Assembly: GCA_965277735.1 (NCBI GenBank)
Contig: CBDIDO010000003.1
Location: forward strand, 992,001 to 1,056,000
Direction of reading: 5' to 3'
Source: RH-AL1 sp965277735
GTDB lineage: Bacteria; Pseudomonadota; Alphaproteobacteria; Rhizobiales; Beijerinckiaceae
DNA length: 64,000 nucleotides
The notes under the pieces were generated by a model that saw only the letters and a list, made by a program, of their open reading frames with translations, had not been told where the DNA came from and did no database searches. Below, piece by piece: positions 1 to 9,355 of this stretch (the first letter of the stretch is position 1; the number at the start of each line of letters is the position of its first letter). The position numbers were made by a program, and so were the translations under genes.

Positions 1-1
1 C

Positions 2-1486
2 CTTGCAACGAAGTGCAAGGAGGGATTGGCCAAGCAGGTCGCCGCTCAAGATCCGAACGCCAAGCCGGAAGACCGGGATATCTATTACGACACCGTTGGC
101 CTGATCGTTCATCGCGACGCCGACGGCTCTTGCAACGGCGGCGACACCGCGCAGAGGGAAGGGTGGTATTGGTTCGGCGTCTGGCTTCGAAAACATACTC
201 CAGGCGCGCCTCCCTTCGTGCCTAACCGCAAGTGGAAGACGTTTCACGAGGTGCTCGCGCTGCTCGAGCCGGCGCATGACGGCTTGATCTATCGCCATCC
301 AAAGCTCGCTCCGTGGAACGACCCGTTCAGCAACGACCTTGGCACGTCGCGCGATCAGCTCGTGCCGATCGTCGCGGCCATGGGCGTCTGGGGAGAGACT
401 GATGCCCTGGAACGCCTCTGGGAGAGGATGCCCCAGGACGCCAGCGGCAAGCACGCATTCAACGGTTCTTGGCGCACGATCGGCGGTGCCGGGTGGGATT
501 GCGAAAGCGTGCTCCACACGAACTGCAGCCCGTCGCTCAAGTGCGATCTCAACCGCGACACGCGAGCCTGCGACGCGAACGTCGACAGCCGCGACTGCAG
601 CGCGGGCCAGGACAATAGGGAGTGCTCGCAGCCTCGTGACGATCGAGGTTGCGGGGATCTCGATTTGATCTGCAAGGCCGCGAGAGACGGGCAAAATGCG
701 ATCTACGCCCACAACAAGGCCGCATGCGAAGCTGCCAAGGCTGCGGCGAACGGGATGAACGCGGCCGGCAAGGTCTCCTGCGAGGCACAGAAAGCCGCGC
801 AGAACGTAGCCTATGACGGAGCGAAGGGTGCTTGCGAGGCCGCGAAGGCTGCCACGAACGAAGCCTATGATGGCGTTCAAAAGGCCTGCCTCTTGGCGAG
901 AGCCGGCGGTAAGGCAGCGTGCGAGGGCTACAAACAGGTTGCCTTCAACGCCTGCCGCCTCTCGAACATTTTCACGGGCGACCCGTTCGGACCCGAGTAC
1001 ATCAACCTCGTGCTGCGGGCACTGAAGCGCGACCCGAGAAATCCCAACAACGACATCTTGGATCCGCCTTCGATTTTCGTTGGAGGAGCGCTTGGCGAGT
1101 TGGAACTGCTTGGCAATACACACCTGCGTATAGGCGCGGGCCACTCCAATAGGGACGATGTCGGCCCGGACCTGAACCACATGGTGGCGCTGATCCAGGA
1201 GCGGCTCGAATTCTCGGACGCCGTTGGCGATGATGCCGTGCATCAGTATGCCGTCCAGCGTACGCCAAGTTATGGCTCGTACCTTGAACAGTATTATACA
1301 AAATACGGCAGAGACGAGAAGGACATGATCGGCCGGATCGATGCGGGGATCGCCTCTGGCTGGCAGCCCGATCCGGGCATTTCTGCTCCGCTCGGCGTCG
1401 CGAAATGGTATCACCGCCCTAGCGAAGGAGCGAACCCAGCTTTAGCCAAGTTGTACGCGCCGGTCCTCGATTTTTATCTCAAGTGA
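2..1486 (+). CDS. Hypothetical protein with Cys-ladder repeats, 5' end outside window
   Basis: I do not recognise a named family. The frame is open to the first base of the window, so the N-terminus is probably missing. A TTG at 26 lies only two bases after an AGGAGG and is a poor alternative start. Numbering from that TTG, residues 1-165 and 315-486 look globular, rich in Trp and Tyr, with no membrane segment. Between them is a repetitive segment. Cysteines sit at 173, 182, 191, 200 and 209 (four 9-residue units of pattern C-x4-D-x-R-x), then 216. After that come four 18-residue Ala-rich units starting at 216, 234, 252 and 270, and two 11-residue units starting at 288 and 299, ending at Cys310. 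The 18/11 spacing fits an alpha helix with its cysteines along one face. The existence of a gene is likely; its function is unknown. Confidence 0.75.
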   Translation, partial: LATKCKEGLAKQVAAQDPNAKPEDRDIYYDTVGLIVHRDADGSCNGGDTAQREGWYWFGVWLRKHTPGAPPFVPNRKWKTFHEVLALLEPAHDGLIYRHPKLAPWNDPFSNDLGTSRDQLVPIVAAMGVWGETDALERLWERMPQDASGKHAFNGSWRTIGGAGWDCESVLHTNCSPSLKCDLNRDTRACDANVDSRDCSAGQDNRECSQPRDDRGCGDLDLICKAARDGQNAIYAHNKAACEAAKAAANGMNAAGKVSCEAQKAAQNVAYDGAKGACEAAKAATNEAYDGVQKACLLARAGGKAACEGYKQVAFNACRLSNIFTGDPFGPEYINLVLRALKRDPRNPNNDILDPPSIFVGGALGELELLGNTHLRIGAGHSNRDDVGPDLNHMVALIQERLEFSDAVGDDAVHQYAVQRTPSYGSYLEQYYTKYGRDEKDMIGRIDAGIASGWQPDPGISAPLGVAKWYHRPSEGANPALAKLYAPVLDFYLK

Positions 1487-1874
1487 GGCGTTAGTAAACT
1501 CGTTCTTGTATTTTTTGGGAAGTACCTATTGCACACGCCGGCGACCGGAAGTTCTCAACGTAGACGTGATACAACACGTCTTTTACTGCGGTGAGCGAGG
1601 TCGCCATTGCGCCGAGCGATTGAACGTCGTGGCGACGTCCCCTGCCGTGCGGCGTATCTGCGCTCGAATGGACGAACGTGACATTGCCGGTCTTCTCGCC
1701 AAGCAAAGGCTGCGGACTGCGACACCTCTCCGTATTGGACACCCTTCACCGGACGACTTCGCGGGCGCCGTCGGACCCGGATTACGTCGAAAAAGGTTGT
1801 GCGCGAATGAATGGTTTTGTGTGAAAGGTGACGTCGAGCTAACGACGTCTCGGTAGCGGAAGGACTGGAGAAGC
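1487..1874. other. Intergenic region, no gene seen
   Basis: These 388 bp separate the Cys-ladder gene from the LOV kinase. Short open frames exist on both strands, but none has a convincing start, codon bias or recognisable motif. The only clear signal is the GGAG just before the TTG start of the kinase at 1875. The kinase promoter presumably lies here, but I cannot point to it. Confidence 0.5.
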
Positions 1875-3365
1875 TTGGTCGATCGTAGCGAACACAGCCG
1901 CATCGACGCGGAGATCGCCCGCACCGGAAGCAGCACGGACCCATTTGCGGCCGCGGTGCGGGCTACTCGGATGCCGATGCTAATCACGGACCCGCACCGG
2001 CCCGACAATCCAATCGTGTTCGTCAACGCCGCATTCTCCAAGCTGACCGGATATGCGCACGACGAGATCATCGGGACGAATTGCCGCTTTCTCCAAGGCG
2101 ACAAGACCGACCGCGACGACGTCCAGCGCATCCGCGACGCCATCGATCGGCGCGTGCCGATCGAAGTCGAACTGCTCAACTACAAGAAGGACGGCGAGAT
2201 CTTCTGGAACCGCCTCCTGGTCTCGCCGGTCTTCGACGAGGACGGCGAGCTTACCTATTTCTTCGCCTCGCAGTTCGACGTCACGCTGGAAAAGGACCGC
2301 CTCGTTCGCCTGCAGCGGGACTACGAGGCCCTGGAGCGCGAAGCCGAGCGGCGCAACCTGGACCTGACGCGCAGCGAGGATCGGCTTCGTTTCATGGTCA
2401 AGGCCGGGCGGTTCGGGACGTGGAGCCTAGACCTCAGCGAGAAACGGCTAGTGGCCTCCGAGCTCTGCAAGGAGAACTTCGGACGTCCGGGGGACGAGCC
2501 GTTCGGCTACGACGACCTGCTCGCGGCGGTCGCGGACGTTGATCGGGAGCGGATGCAGGAGACCGTTCGTGCGTCGATCGAGCACCACCAGGACTACGAC
2601 ATCGAGTACCGGGTCGTGACGCCCAAGGGCGAGACGCGTTGGCTCCAGATCCGCGGGCAGACCTACTACCGGGCGGACGGGCGTCCGATCAGCATGGCGG
2701 GAGTGTCGATCGACATCACGGAACGCAAGCGGGGCGAGGAGCAGCGCAGCCTGCTCGCCGCCGAGTTGAACCACCGCGTCAAGAACTCGATGGCTACGAT
2801 GCAGTCCATCGCGTTCCAGACCATGCGCAACTCGGCGACGATGGAGGAAGCGCAGGAGGCGTTAGGCGCCCGGCTTCAGTCGCTCGCGGCGGCGCACGAC
2901 GTACTGACCCGCGAAAATTGGGAAGGCGCGACGCTGGCCGAGGTCGTCGAAGGTGCGCTGACCCCTTTCCAGACGGGCGCCGGCAAGCGCTTTACGACCG
3001 GCGGCCCGGACGTTCGTCTGACGCCCAGGTGGGCGCTGGCGTTCGTGCTGGCCCTCCACGAACTGGCAACCAATGCGGTCAAGTACGGCGCCCTGTCGGG
3101 GGAACAGGGCCGCGTCATCCTCAATTGGGACATCGTCGACGGGTCGAAGCCCGACCGCCTTTGGCTGCGTTGGGAGGAGATCGGCGGACCCAAGGTAACG
3201 CCTCCGACGCGCACCGGATTCGGCACCCGCATGATTGAGCGTGCGCTCGCGGCGGAGCTAGGCGGGGGAACGGCGGAGATCGAATATCGGCCGCGAGGCG
3301 TGGTGTTCACCCTCGAGGCGCCATTGCCAAAGACCAAGGACGCGACTTGCCGGCCACCGCCTTGA
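1875..3365 (+). CDS. LOV-PAS sensor histidine kinase, HWE family
   Basis: This 496-residue protein is a predicted soluble blue-light sensor kinase. The LOV domain (about residues 28-135) has the flavin-adduct motif NCRFLQ with the reactive Cys at 70. It also has the downstream FWN and FASQ positions that contact FMN in this family. A second PAS domain covers about residues 165-285. The kinase core is of HWE/HisKA_2 type: the phospho-accepting His300 is in ELNHRVKN, the N-box is HELATNAVKYGALS, and a WEE motif lies further on. No receiver domain is attached. The TTG start has a GGAG four bases upstream; the first ATG lies inside the LOV core and would destroy it. The next gene, 137 bp on, is a LOV hybrid kinase with a receiver, a possible partner (inference). 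Confidence 0.9.
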   Translation: MVDRSEHSRIDAEIARTGSSTDPFAAAVRATRMPMLITDPHRPDNPIVFVNAAFSKLTGYAHDEIIGTNCRFLQGDKTDRDDVQRIRDAIDRRVPIEVELLNYKKDGEIFWNRLLVSPVFDEDGELTYFFASQFDVTLEKDRLVRLQRDYEALEREAERRNLDLTRSEDRLRFMVKAGRFGTWSLDLSEKRLVASELCKENFGRPGDEPFGYDDLLAAVADVDRERMQETVRASIEHHQDYDIEYRVVTPKGETRWLQIRGQTYYRADGRPISMAGVSIDITERKRGEEQRSLLAAELNHRVKNSMATMQSIAFQTMRNSATMEEAQEALGARLQSLAAAHDVLTRENWEGATLAEVVEGALTPFQTGAGKRFTTGGPDVRLTPRWALAFVLALHELATNAVKYGALSGEQGRVILNWDIVDGSKPDRLWLRWEEIGGPKVTPPTRTGFGTRMIERALAAELGGGTAEIEYRPRGVVFTLEAPLPKTKDATCRPPP

Positions 3366-3502
3366 ACGGGTCGGCGTCCGACTATCCCGCGTGAGGACGT
3401 CCGAAGTAGCCGCGCTGTCGCGGGAACGTGGTGGGTCGGTATCCCGTTCGGTGCGCTGGTGGTCAGCCGGATCGCGACCGCGGACACGTTTGTAGGGTTG
3501 GG

Positions 3503-6499
3503 ATGGACCAGGGCGAACGGGACGACTTCCGGCTGCGAGAAGACGAGTTTAGGGCGGAGATCGCTCGATTACGTATCATCGCTAAAGGCTCAATTGGCAC
3601 GGCTGAGCATGTACGCGACGAGATCGCAGGGACCGACAAGGGGGAAGATCCCTTCTTCGCCGCGGTCAAGGCGACCCGGATGCCAATGGTGGTCGCCGAT
3701 CCGCGGCTCGACGACACGCCCATCGTGTTCGCCAACGACTCATTTTGTCGGCTAACCGGCTATCCGCGAGAGGAGATCGTCGGGCGCAATTGTCGCTTCC
3801 TCCAGTGTCCGGAAACCGATCCTGCGACCGTCGCCCGCATCCGGGCCGCGTTGTCGGTCCCCGAGTCGATCGAGATCGACATTCGGAACGCCAGCAAGGA
3901 CGGAACCCGCTTCTGGAACCGCCTCCTGATGGCCCCCGTCCACGACGCGGCCGGCAACCTGACCTACTTCTTCGCCAGCCAGGTCGATGTCACCCTCGAA
4001 CGCGAACGCTTGGAAGGCCTGGAGCAACACAACGCCGCCCTGATGGCCGAGGTCGCCTGGCGATCGCGGGCGCAGCAGGAGAGCGACGAGCGGCTTCGTT
4101 TCGCGACGGAAGCTGGCCGCCTAGGCGTGTGGGACCTCGACCTGCGGACGCTCGCGTTGGTGGCGTCGCCGCGCTGCAACGAAATCTACGGCCGATCGCG
4201 CTCCGCCCCCTTCACCTTCGCGGACTTGCAGGCGGCCGTGCACCCTGACGATCGCGAGCGACGGTCAGCCGCTCTCGAGCGTTCGATCGGGACAGGGGCC
4301 GAATACGACATCGAGTACAGGGTCATCCACTCCGACGGCGGCACGGGTTGGGTGCAGATCCGCGGCACGGCCATCAAGGACGCAGAGGGACGAGCGGAGC
4401 GCCTGGTAGGCGTGGTCCTCGACGTCACCGACCGCACGGTGGCCGACATCCGCCGGCGCGCCCTGGTCGAACTTAGCGACGTGATCCGAGATGAGACGGA
4501 CGCGGACGGCATCGCCTTCGGCGCAGCGCGGATCCTGGGAAAGGCGCTCGACGTGAGTCGCGCCGGCTACGGGACCGTGGACCTCGCAGAGGAGACGATC
4601 CGGATCGAGCGGGACTGGAACGCGCCGGGGACCGAGAGCCTTGCCGGCGTGCTGCGCTTCCGCGACTACGGTTCGTACGTCGAGGACCTAAGGCGCGGCG
4701 AGACGGTCGTCTTCGCCGACGCAAAGACCGATCCGAGGACGGCGGCTAACGCCGACGCCCTGAAGGCCATCAGCGCCCAATCGGTCGTCAACATGCCCGT
4801 TACCGAGCACGGCGGCCTAGTTGCCCTGCTCTACCTCAATCACGCGACGCCTCGACAGTGGTCGGACGAGGAACTCGCCTTCGTCCACGAGATCGCGGAG
4901 CGCACCCGGGTCGCCGTCGAACGTAGACGCGCCGAACAGGACCTTCGGGACCTTGCCGCTTCGCTGGAGCGAAGGGTCGAGGAGCGGACGCGGGAGCGCG
5001 ACCGCGCGTGGAAGCTCTCGCGCGACCTGCAGGTCGTCGTCGACAGGGACGGCGTCGTCACCGCCGCCAACGCGGCCTGGACGACGGTCCTCGGGTGGCG
5101 GCTCGAGGACGTCGTCGGGCGGTCGCACCTCGACTTCAACCATCCCGACCACCGCGTGCCGAGCACCGAGGCGCTGGCGGTCGCGCACGACGTCGGCCTG
5201 CCCGCCTACGAGACCAAGTGTCTCCACGCGGACGGGAGCTACAGGTGGATATCCTGGGTGGCCGCCTCGGAAGGGGGCCTTGTCTACGCCAGCGGCCGCG
5301 ACGTTACCGCTGAGAAGGAGCAGGCGGAGGCGCTGCGACGGACGGAGGAGCAGTTGCGGCAGGCGCAGAAGATGGAGGCTGTGGGGCAGCTTACGGGAGG
5401 CCTCGCGCACGACTTCAACAACCTGCTGACGGGCGTGATGGGCTCGATCGAGCTAATGCAGACGCGATTGAGCCAAGGCCGCTACGGCGACATGGAAAAG
5501 TACGCCGCGACCGCGCAGGGCGCGGCGAAGCGCGCGGCCGCGCTGACCCACCGCCTGCTCGCGTTCTCGCGCCGCCAGACGCTGACGCCGAAGCCGACCG
5601 ACGCGAACCGGCTGGTCGCGGACATTGAGGAGCTCGTCCGCCGGACGGTCGGGCCGGCGATCACGGTAGAGTTCGTGGGCGCCGGGGGTATCTGGAAGAC
5701 GCTCGTCGACCCTCCCCAGCTCGAGAACGCGCTGCTCAACCTCTGCATCAACGCGCGGGACGCGATGCCAGAGGGCGGCCGCCTGACCATCGAAACGGGC
5801 AATCGCTGGCTCGACGAGAGGGGCGCCCGAGAGCGGGAGTTGAACCCCGGCCAGTACGTGTCGCTCTGCGTGAGCGACACCGGCTGCGGCATGGCAACAG
5901 ACGTCATCGCGCGTGCCTTCGATCCGTTCTTCACCACGAAACCTATCGGGATGGGCACGGGCCTTGGCCTGAGCATGATCTACGGCTTCGCCAAGCAGAC
6001 CGGCGGCACGGTCCGCATCTACTCGGAAGTCGGCCAAGGCACGATGGTATGCCTCTACCTACCGCGCCACCATGGCGACGGCCGGCTCGAGGAAGAGGCG
6101 GCCGCCGACGCCGGCGCGCGCTCGTCGGGACAAGGCGAGACCGTACTCGTCGTCGACGACGAGCCGAGCGTCCGCCTGCTCGTCGCCGACATCCTCGAGG
6201 AGGCGGGGTGCACCGCCGTGGAAGCCAAGGACGGCCCGGCCGCCATCAAGGTTCTCGAATCGGGCCTGCACATCGACCTCCTCATCACCGACGTGGGCCT
6301 GCCCAACGGGATGAACGGTCGGCAGGTCGCGGACGCGGGCCGCGCGTTGCGCCCGGGCCTCAAGACGCTGTTCATCACCGGCTACGCCGAGAACGCCGTC
6401 CTGGGCCATGGGCACCTTGAGCCGGGGATGGAGATCGTGACGAAGCCGTTCGCTATGGACGACCTCGCGAGTCGCATCGCCAAGCTACTTCGAGCATAG
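3503..6499 (+). CDS. LOV-PAS-GAF-PAS hybrid histidine kinase with receiver
   Basis: This 998-residue cytoplasmic hybrid kinase has a LOV domain near residues 60-165, with NCRFLQ and the adduct Cys at about 97. PAS, GAF and PAS domains follow. The HisKA has His636 in GLAHDFNN. The HATPase has its N-box in NLCINARDAM, DTGCGM and GTGLGL. The C-terminal receiver has the phospho-acceptor Asp at about 930 in LLITDVGL. I chose the ATG at 3503 because it follows an AGGG and begins a charged, coiled-coil-like lead; the 25 codons from the GTG at 3428 look non-coding. It lies downstream of the LOV-HWE kinase on the same strand. In families with this layout the kinase can pass phosphate within or between proteins. 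No DNA-binding output domain is present. Confidence 0.9.
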   Translation: MDQGERDDFRLREDEFRAEIARLRIIAKGSIGTAEHVRDEIAGTDKGEDPFFAAVKATRMPMVVADPRLDDTPIVFANDSFCRLTGYPREEIVGRNCRFLQCPETDPATVARIRAALSVPESIEIDIRNASKDGTRFWNRLLMAPVHDAAGNLTYFFASQVDVTLERERLEGLEQHNAALMAEVAWRSRAQQESDERLRFATEAGRLGVWDLDLRTLALVASPRCNEIYGRSRSAPFTFADLQAAVHPDDRERRSAALERSIGTGAEYDIEYRVIHSDGGTGWVQIRGTAIKDAEGRAERLVGVVLDVTDRTVADIRRRALVELSDVIRDETDADGIAFGAARILGKALDVSRAGYGTVDLAEETIRIERDWNAPGTESLAGVLRFRDYGSYVEDLRRGETVVFADAKTDPRTAANADALKAISAQSVVNMPVTEHGGLVALLYLNHATPRQWSDEELAFVHEIAERTRVAVERRRAEQDLRDLAASLERRVEERTRERDRAWKLSRDLQVVVDRDGVVTAANAAWTTVLGWRLEDVVGRSHLDFNHPDHRVPSTEALAVAHDVGLPAYETKCLHADGSYRWISWVAASEGGLVYASGRDVTAEKEQAEALRRTEEQLRQAQKMEAVGQLTGGLAHDFNNLLTGVMGSIELMQTRLSQGRYGDMEKYAATAQGAAKRAAALTHRLLAFSRRQTLTPKPTDANRLVADIEELVRRTVGPAITVEFVGAGGIWKTLVDPPQLENALLNLCINARDAMPEGGRLTIETGNRWLDERGARERELNPGQYVSLCVSDTGCGMATDVIARAFDPFFTTKPIGMGTGLGLSMIYGFAKQTGGTVRIYSEVGQGTMVCLYLPRHHGDGRLEEEAAADAGARSSGQGETVLVVDDEPSVRLLVADILEEAGCTAVEAKDGPAAIKVLESGLHIDLLITDVGLPNGMNGRQVADAGRALRPGLKTLFITGYAENAVLGHGHLEPGMEIVTKPFAMDDLASRIAKLLRA

Positions 6500-6563
6500 C
6501 TGCTAGACGATGAATTCGAGCGATGGCTCCTCGCTTCGCGGAGTGTCGATACGGCTGTCCGTC

Positions 6564-6767
6564 TCAGGCTATTGCGGCCATCTTGTCCGCCAGAGTCTGG
6601 TCTTTGTCTCGACGCGTCGAGAAGATCAGCGTGAAGAAAGTGCGCTGGACGCCCATGGCGGCGACAGCGGCCTCGCATTGTTCCGCGAGTTGGCAGATGG
6701 CGCTCAATTCGCCTTCGATGCTGGTGCCGTTGGCGTGCATCGTGGCGGAGTGTGTTTCGGCCTGCAA
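6564..6767 (-). pseudogene. 3' remnant of MTH1187/DUF77 thiamine-binding-type gene, cut by IS21
   Basis: The 67-codon frame matches the C-terminal two thirds of the small MTH1187/YqgV proteins, which form ligand-binding oligomers. Visible family features are a HANGTSIEGE block, an AMGVQR block and a final DKDQTLADK block. The N-terminal 30 or so residues, with the first beta strand, are missing. The coding strand runs from high to low coordinates, and the missing part would lie where the IS21 element now begins (about 6769). I could not find the lost N-terminus beyond the far end of the element near 9240, so a deletion probably went with the insertion. The nominal TTG start is only the edge of the fragment. 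The assignment is from memory of the family pattern. Confidence 0.55.
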
Positions 6768-6862
6768 AAGTGACCCCCTTATCGGGGTGATCGGCGTCCA
6801 AAACTGACCCCTTAATCTTGGCCTGTTGCGCTGTCCGTTTTGACGGCGGGCGGGCGGCGGGG

Positions 6863-8359
6863 ATGTTGGTTGTGGAGACGGTCGGCCGGATACGGCGGGA
6901 GCATCTGGTCAAGGGCAAGTCGATCAAGGAGATCGCCCGCGACCTGAAGATCTCGCGCAACACGGTGCGCAAGGTGCTGCGCTCGGGCGCGACGTCGTTT
7001 GCCTACGAGCGCGAGGTGCAGCCGCGGCCCAAGCTCGGGCGATGGAAGATCGACCTCGAGCGGATGCTTGCCCGCAACGCGACAAAGGCGGCGCGGGAGC
7101 GCCTGACACTGATCCGGGTCTTCGAGGAGTTGCGGGCGCTCGGCTACGAGGGTGGCTACGACGCGGTTCGCCGCTATGCCCGGGTCTGGGTGAAGGGACA
7201 CGCGGCGGCGAGCGCGGAAGCCTATGTGCCGTTGGCCTTCGCGCCGGGCGAGGCGTTCCAGTTCGACTGGAGCCACGACATCGTGCTGATCGGCGGCGTG
7301 ACGACGACCGTGAAGGTGGCGCACGTCCGGCTCTGTCACAGCCGCATGATGTTCGTCCGAGCTTATCCGCGCGAGAGCCAGGAGATGGTCTTCGACGCGC
7401 ACGACCGGGCGTTCGCCTTCTTCAAGGGCGCCTGCCGGCGCGGCATCTACGACAACATGAAGACGGCGGTGGAGACGATCTTCGTCGGCAAGGATCGCGG
7501 CTACAATCGTCGCTTCCTGCAGATGTGTGCGCACCATCTTGTCGAGCCGGTCGCTTGTACGCCGGCGTCGGGCTGGGAGAAGGGCCAGGTCGAGAACCAG
7601 GTCGGGCTTGTCCGCGAGCGCTTCTTCACGCCTCGGCTGCGCGTGAAGAGCTACGACGAGCTGAATGGCATGCTGCTGGATCGCTGCGTCGCCTATGCCA
7701 AGGCGCATCCCCATCCCGAACTGACCGATCGCACCGTCTGGGAGATGTTCGAGGCCGAGCGGCCGCACCTCGTTCGCCACGCCGGCCGGTTCGACGGCTT
7801 CCATGCGCTACCGGCATCGGTCTCGAAGACCTGCCTCGTGCGCTTCGACAACAACAAGTACTCGGTCAGCGCCAGCGCCGTCGGACGACCCGTCGAGATC
7901 CAGGCGTATGCCGACCGCGTGGTGATCCGCCAGGACGGCCGCATCGTCGCCGAGCATAGCCGCGTCTTCGGCCGCGGCGCGACCATCTGCGATCCCTGGC
8001 ACTACGTGCCGGTCCTCGCCCGCAAGCCCGGTGCGCTGCGCAACGGCGCCCCGTTCAAGGACTGGGTGCTGCCGCAGGCGATCGATCGCATCCGCCGCAA
8101 GCTCGCCGGCTCCGACGACGGCGACCGGCAGATGGCGAAGATCCTCGCCATGGTGCTCAGCGACGGACTGCCGGCGGTCGAGAGCGCCTGTGCCGAGGCG
8201 CTGATCGAGGGCGTCTCGTCTGCCGACGTCATCATCAACATCGTCTCGCGGCAGCGCGATCCCACGCCGCCGATCACCATCATGACGCCGGACGCGCTGA
8301 CCCTGCGCCATGCGCCGATCGCCGATTGTGCCCGCTACGACAGCCTCAGAAGGATCTGA
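6863..8359 (+). CDS. istA: IS21 transposase IstA
   Basis: This 498-residue protein has an N-terminal helix-turn-helix (KSIKEIARDLKISRNTVRK) followed by the rve/DDE integrase core. The first acidic residue is in FQFDWSH, and the block GWEKGQVENQVG marks the downstream part of the core. A C-terminal beta-rich domain follows. IstA cuts and joins the IS ends. The start is set at the ATG at 6863, which follows a GGCGGGG; the TTG 45 bp earlier lies in a stretch without coding character. istB follows after 4 bp, the standard IS21 order. The length is normal for the family. Confidence 0.93.
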   Translation: MLVVETVGRIRREHLVKGKSIKEIARDLKISRNTVRKVLRSGATSFAYEREVQPRPKLGRWKIDLERMLARNATKAARERLTLIRVFEELRALGYEGGYDAVRRYARVWVKGHAAASAEAYVPLAFAPGEAFQFDWSHDIVLIGGVTTTVKVAHVRLCHSRMMFVRAYPRESQEMVFDAHDRAFAFFKGACRRGIYDNMKTAVETIFVGKDRGYNRRFLQMCAHHLVEPVACTPASGWEKGQVENQVGLVRERFFTPRLRVKSYDELNGMLLDRCVAYAKAHPHPELTDRTVWEMFEAERPHLVRHAGRFDGFHALPASVSKTCLVRFDNNKYSVSASAVGRPVEIQAYADRVVIRQDGRIVAEHSRVFGRGATICDPWHYVPVLARKPGALRNGAPFKDWVLPQAIDRIRRKLAGSDDGDRQMAKILAMVLSDGLPAVESACAEALIEGVSSADVIINIVSRQRDPTPPITIMTPDALTLRHAPIADCARYDSLRRI

Positions 8360-8363
8360 CCCA

Positions 8364-9104
8364 ATGGAACGTCTACTGGAACGCACCGACATCCTCGACA
8401 TGATGGGATCGCTTAAGCTCTTCGGCATGCGCTCGGCCTTCGACGAGATCGTCACCACCGCCGTCAAGCGCCAGCACGAGCCCCAGCGCCTCGTCGGCGA
8501 CCTGCTCAAGGCCGAGATCGACGAGAAGCTGGCCCGATCCATTAAGTACCAGATGACGATCGCCAGGCTGCCGCTCGCCAAGGACGTCGCCGACTTCGCC
8601 TTCGTCGGCACGCCGATCAACGAGGTCCTCGTGCGCGATCTTGCCGGCGGCCACTTCATCGCCGAGCAGCGCAACTGCGTGCTCGTCGGCGGCACCGGTA
8701 CCGGCAAGACCCACCTCGCGATAGCGATCGCCCGCAGCTGCATCCGTGCCGGCAAACGCGGCCGCTTCTTCAACACGCTCGATCTCGTCAACAGGCTCGA
8801 GGCCGAGACCCGCGCAGGTCGTCAAGGACGCCTTGCGGACTATCTCACCCGCATGGACTTCGTCATCCTCGACGAGCTCGGCTACCTTCCCTTTGCGCAA
8901 AGCGGCGGCCAGCTGCTGTTCCACCTGATCAGCCGCCTCTACGAGCGCACCTCGGTCATCGTCACCACCAACCTCGCCTTCGGCGAATGGCCCAGCGTCT
9001 TCGGCGACGCCAAAATGACCACAGCGCTGCTCGATCGCCTCACCCACCACTGCGACATCGTCGAGACCGGCAACGAGAGCTGGCGCTTCAAGAACCGAGG
9101 CTGA
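8364..9104 (+). CDS. istB: IS21 helper ATPase IstB
   Basis: This 246-residue AAA+ ATPase helps IstA choose and capture target DNA. The Walker A motif is GGTGTGKTH, Walker B is FVILDELGY, and a sensor-like Asn follows in VIVTTNLAF. The ATG at 8364 matches the usual IstB N-terminus (MERLLERTDILDMM). The frame continues upstream over the end of istA but that part is shadow. It is intact and co-transcribed with istA. Confidence 0.93.
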   Translation: MERLLERTDILDMMGSLKLFGMRSAFDEIVTTAVKRQHEPQRLVGDLLKAEIDEKLARSIKYQMTIARLPLAKDVADFAFVGTPINEVLVRDLAGGHFIAEQRNCVLVGGTGTGKTHLAIAIARSCIRAGKRGRFFNTLDLVNRLEAETRAGRQGRLADYLTRMDFVILDELGYLPFAQSGGQLLFHLISRLYERTSVIVTTNLAFGEWPSVFGDAKMTTALLDRLTHHCDIVETGNESWRFKNRG

Positions 9105-9355
9105 AGGGGGCTTGCGACCGCGCTCGCCCCGGCTCCGCAACCCCGACCAGCTCACGCCGGGGCGAGCGCTACTGAAGCGCCCGTGCGAGCGGCAACAGAG
9201 GGGTCAAAGTTGGACGCCGATCAGGGGTCAACATTGCGAGCCGATTGACATTGATGCGCAAGGCGCGCTCTGAGTGACCCTCCACACACCTCCAAGGCGT
9301 CTCCGGTCGCGCCTGTCAAAGCGACAGGCGAGCGCCGGCGCAAAAGCACGAGTCA

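Larger units (their letters stand above)
6769..9234 (+). mobile_element. IS21-family insertion sequence
   Basis: The element holds istA and istB between imperfect terminal inverted repeats. The left end (6771-6811) and the reverse complement of the right end (9200-9232) share the core TGATCGGCGTCCAA. Both also carry flanking TGACCCC motifs, the multiple-repeat end structure known for IS21. Outer borders are uncertain by a few bases, and I could not define a clear target duplication. The element interrupts the DUF77-like gene on its left. Both genes look intact, so the copy may still be active. Confidence 0.85.

Noticed and set aside
542..955. Reading the Cys repeats as a metallothionein
   Set aside because: Metallothioneins have dense C-x-C and C-x2-C pairs; here cysteines are 7-18 residues apart.
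1555..1944. Minus-strand frames before the first LOV kinase
   Set aside because: No ribosome site, no domain, and one overlaps the LOV coding region.
7042..7959. Long plus-strand open frame inside istA
   Set aside because: It lies fully inside istA in another frame, is Arg/Gly/Ala-rich as expected of high-GC shadows, and has no motif.
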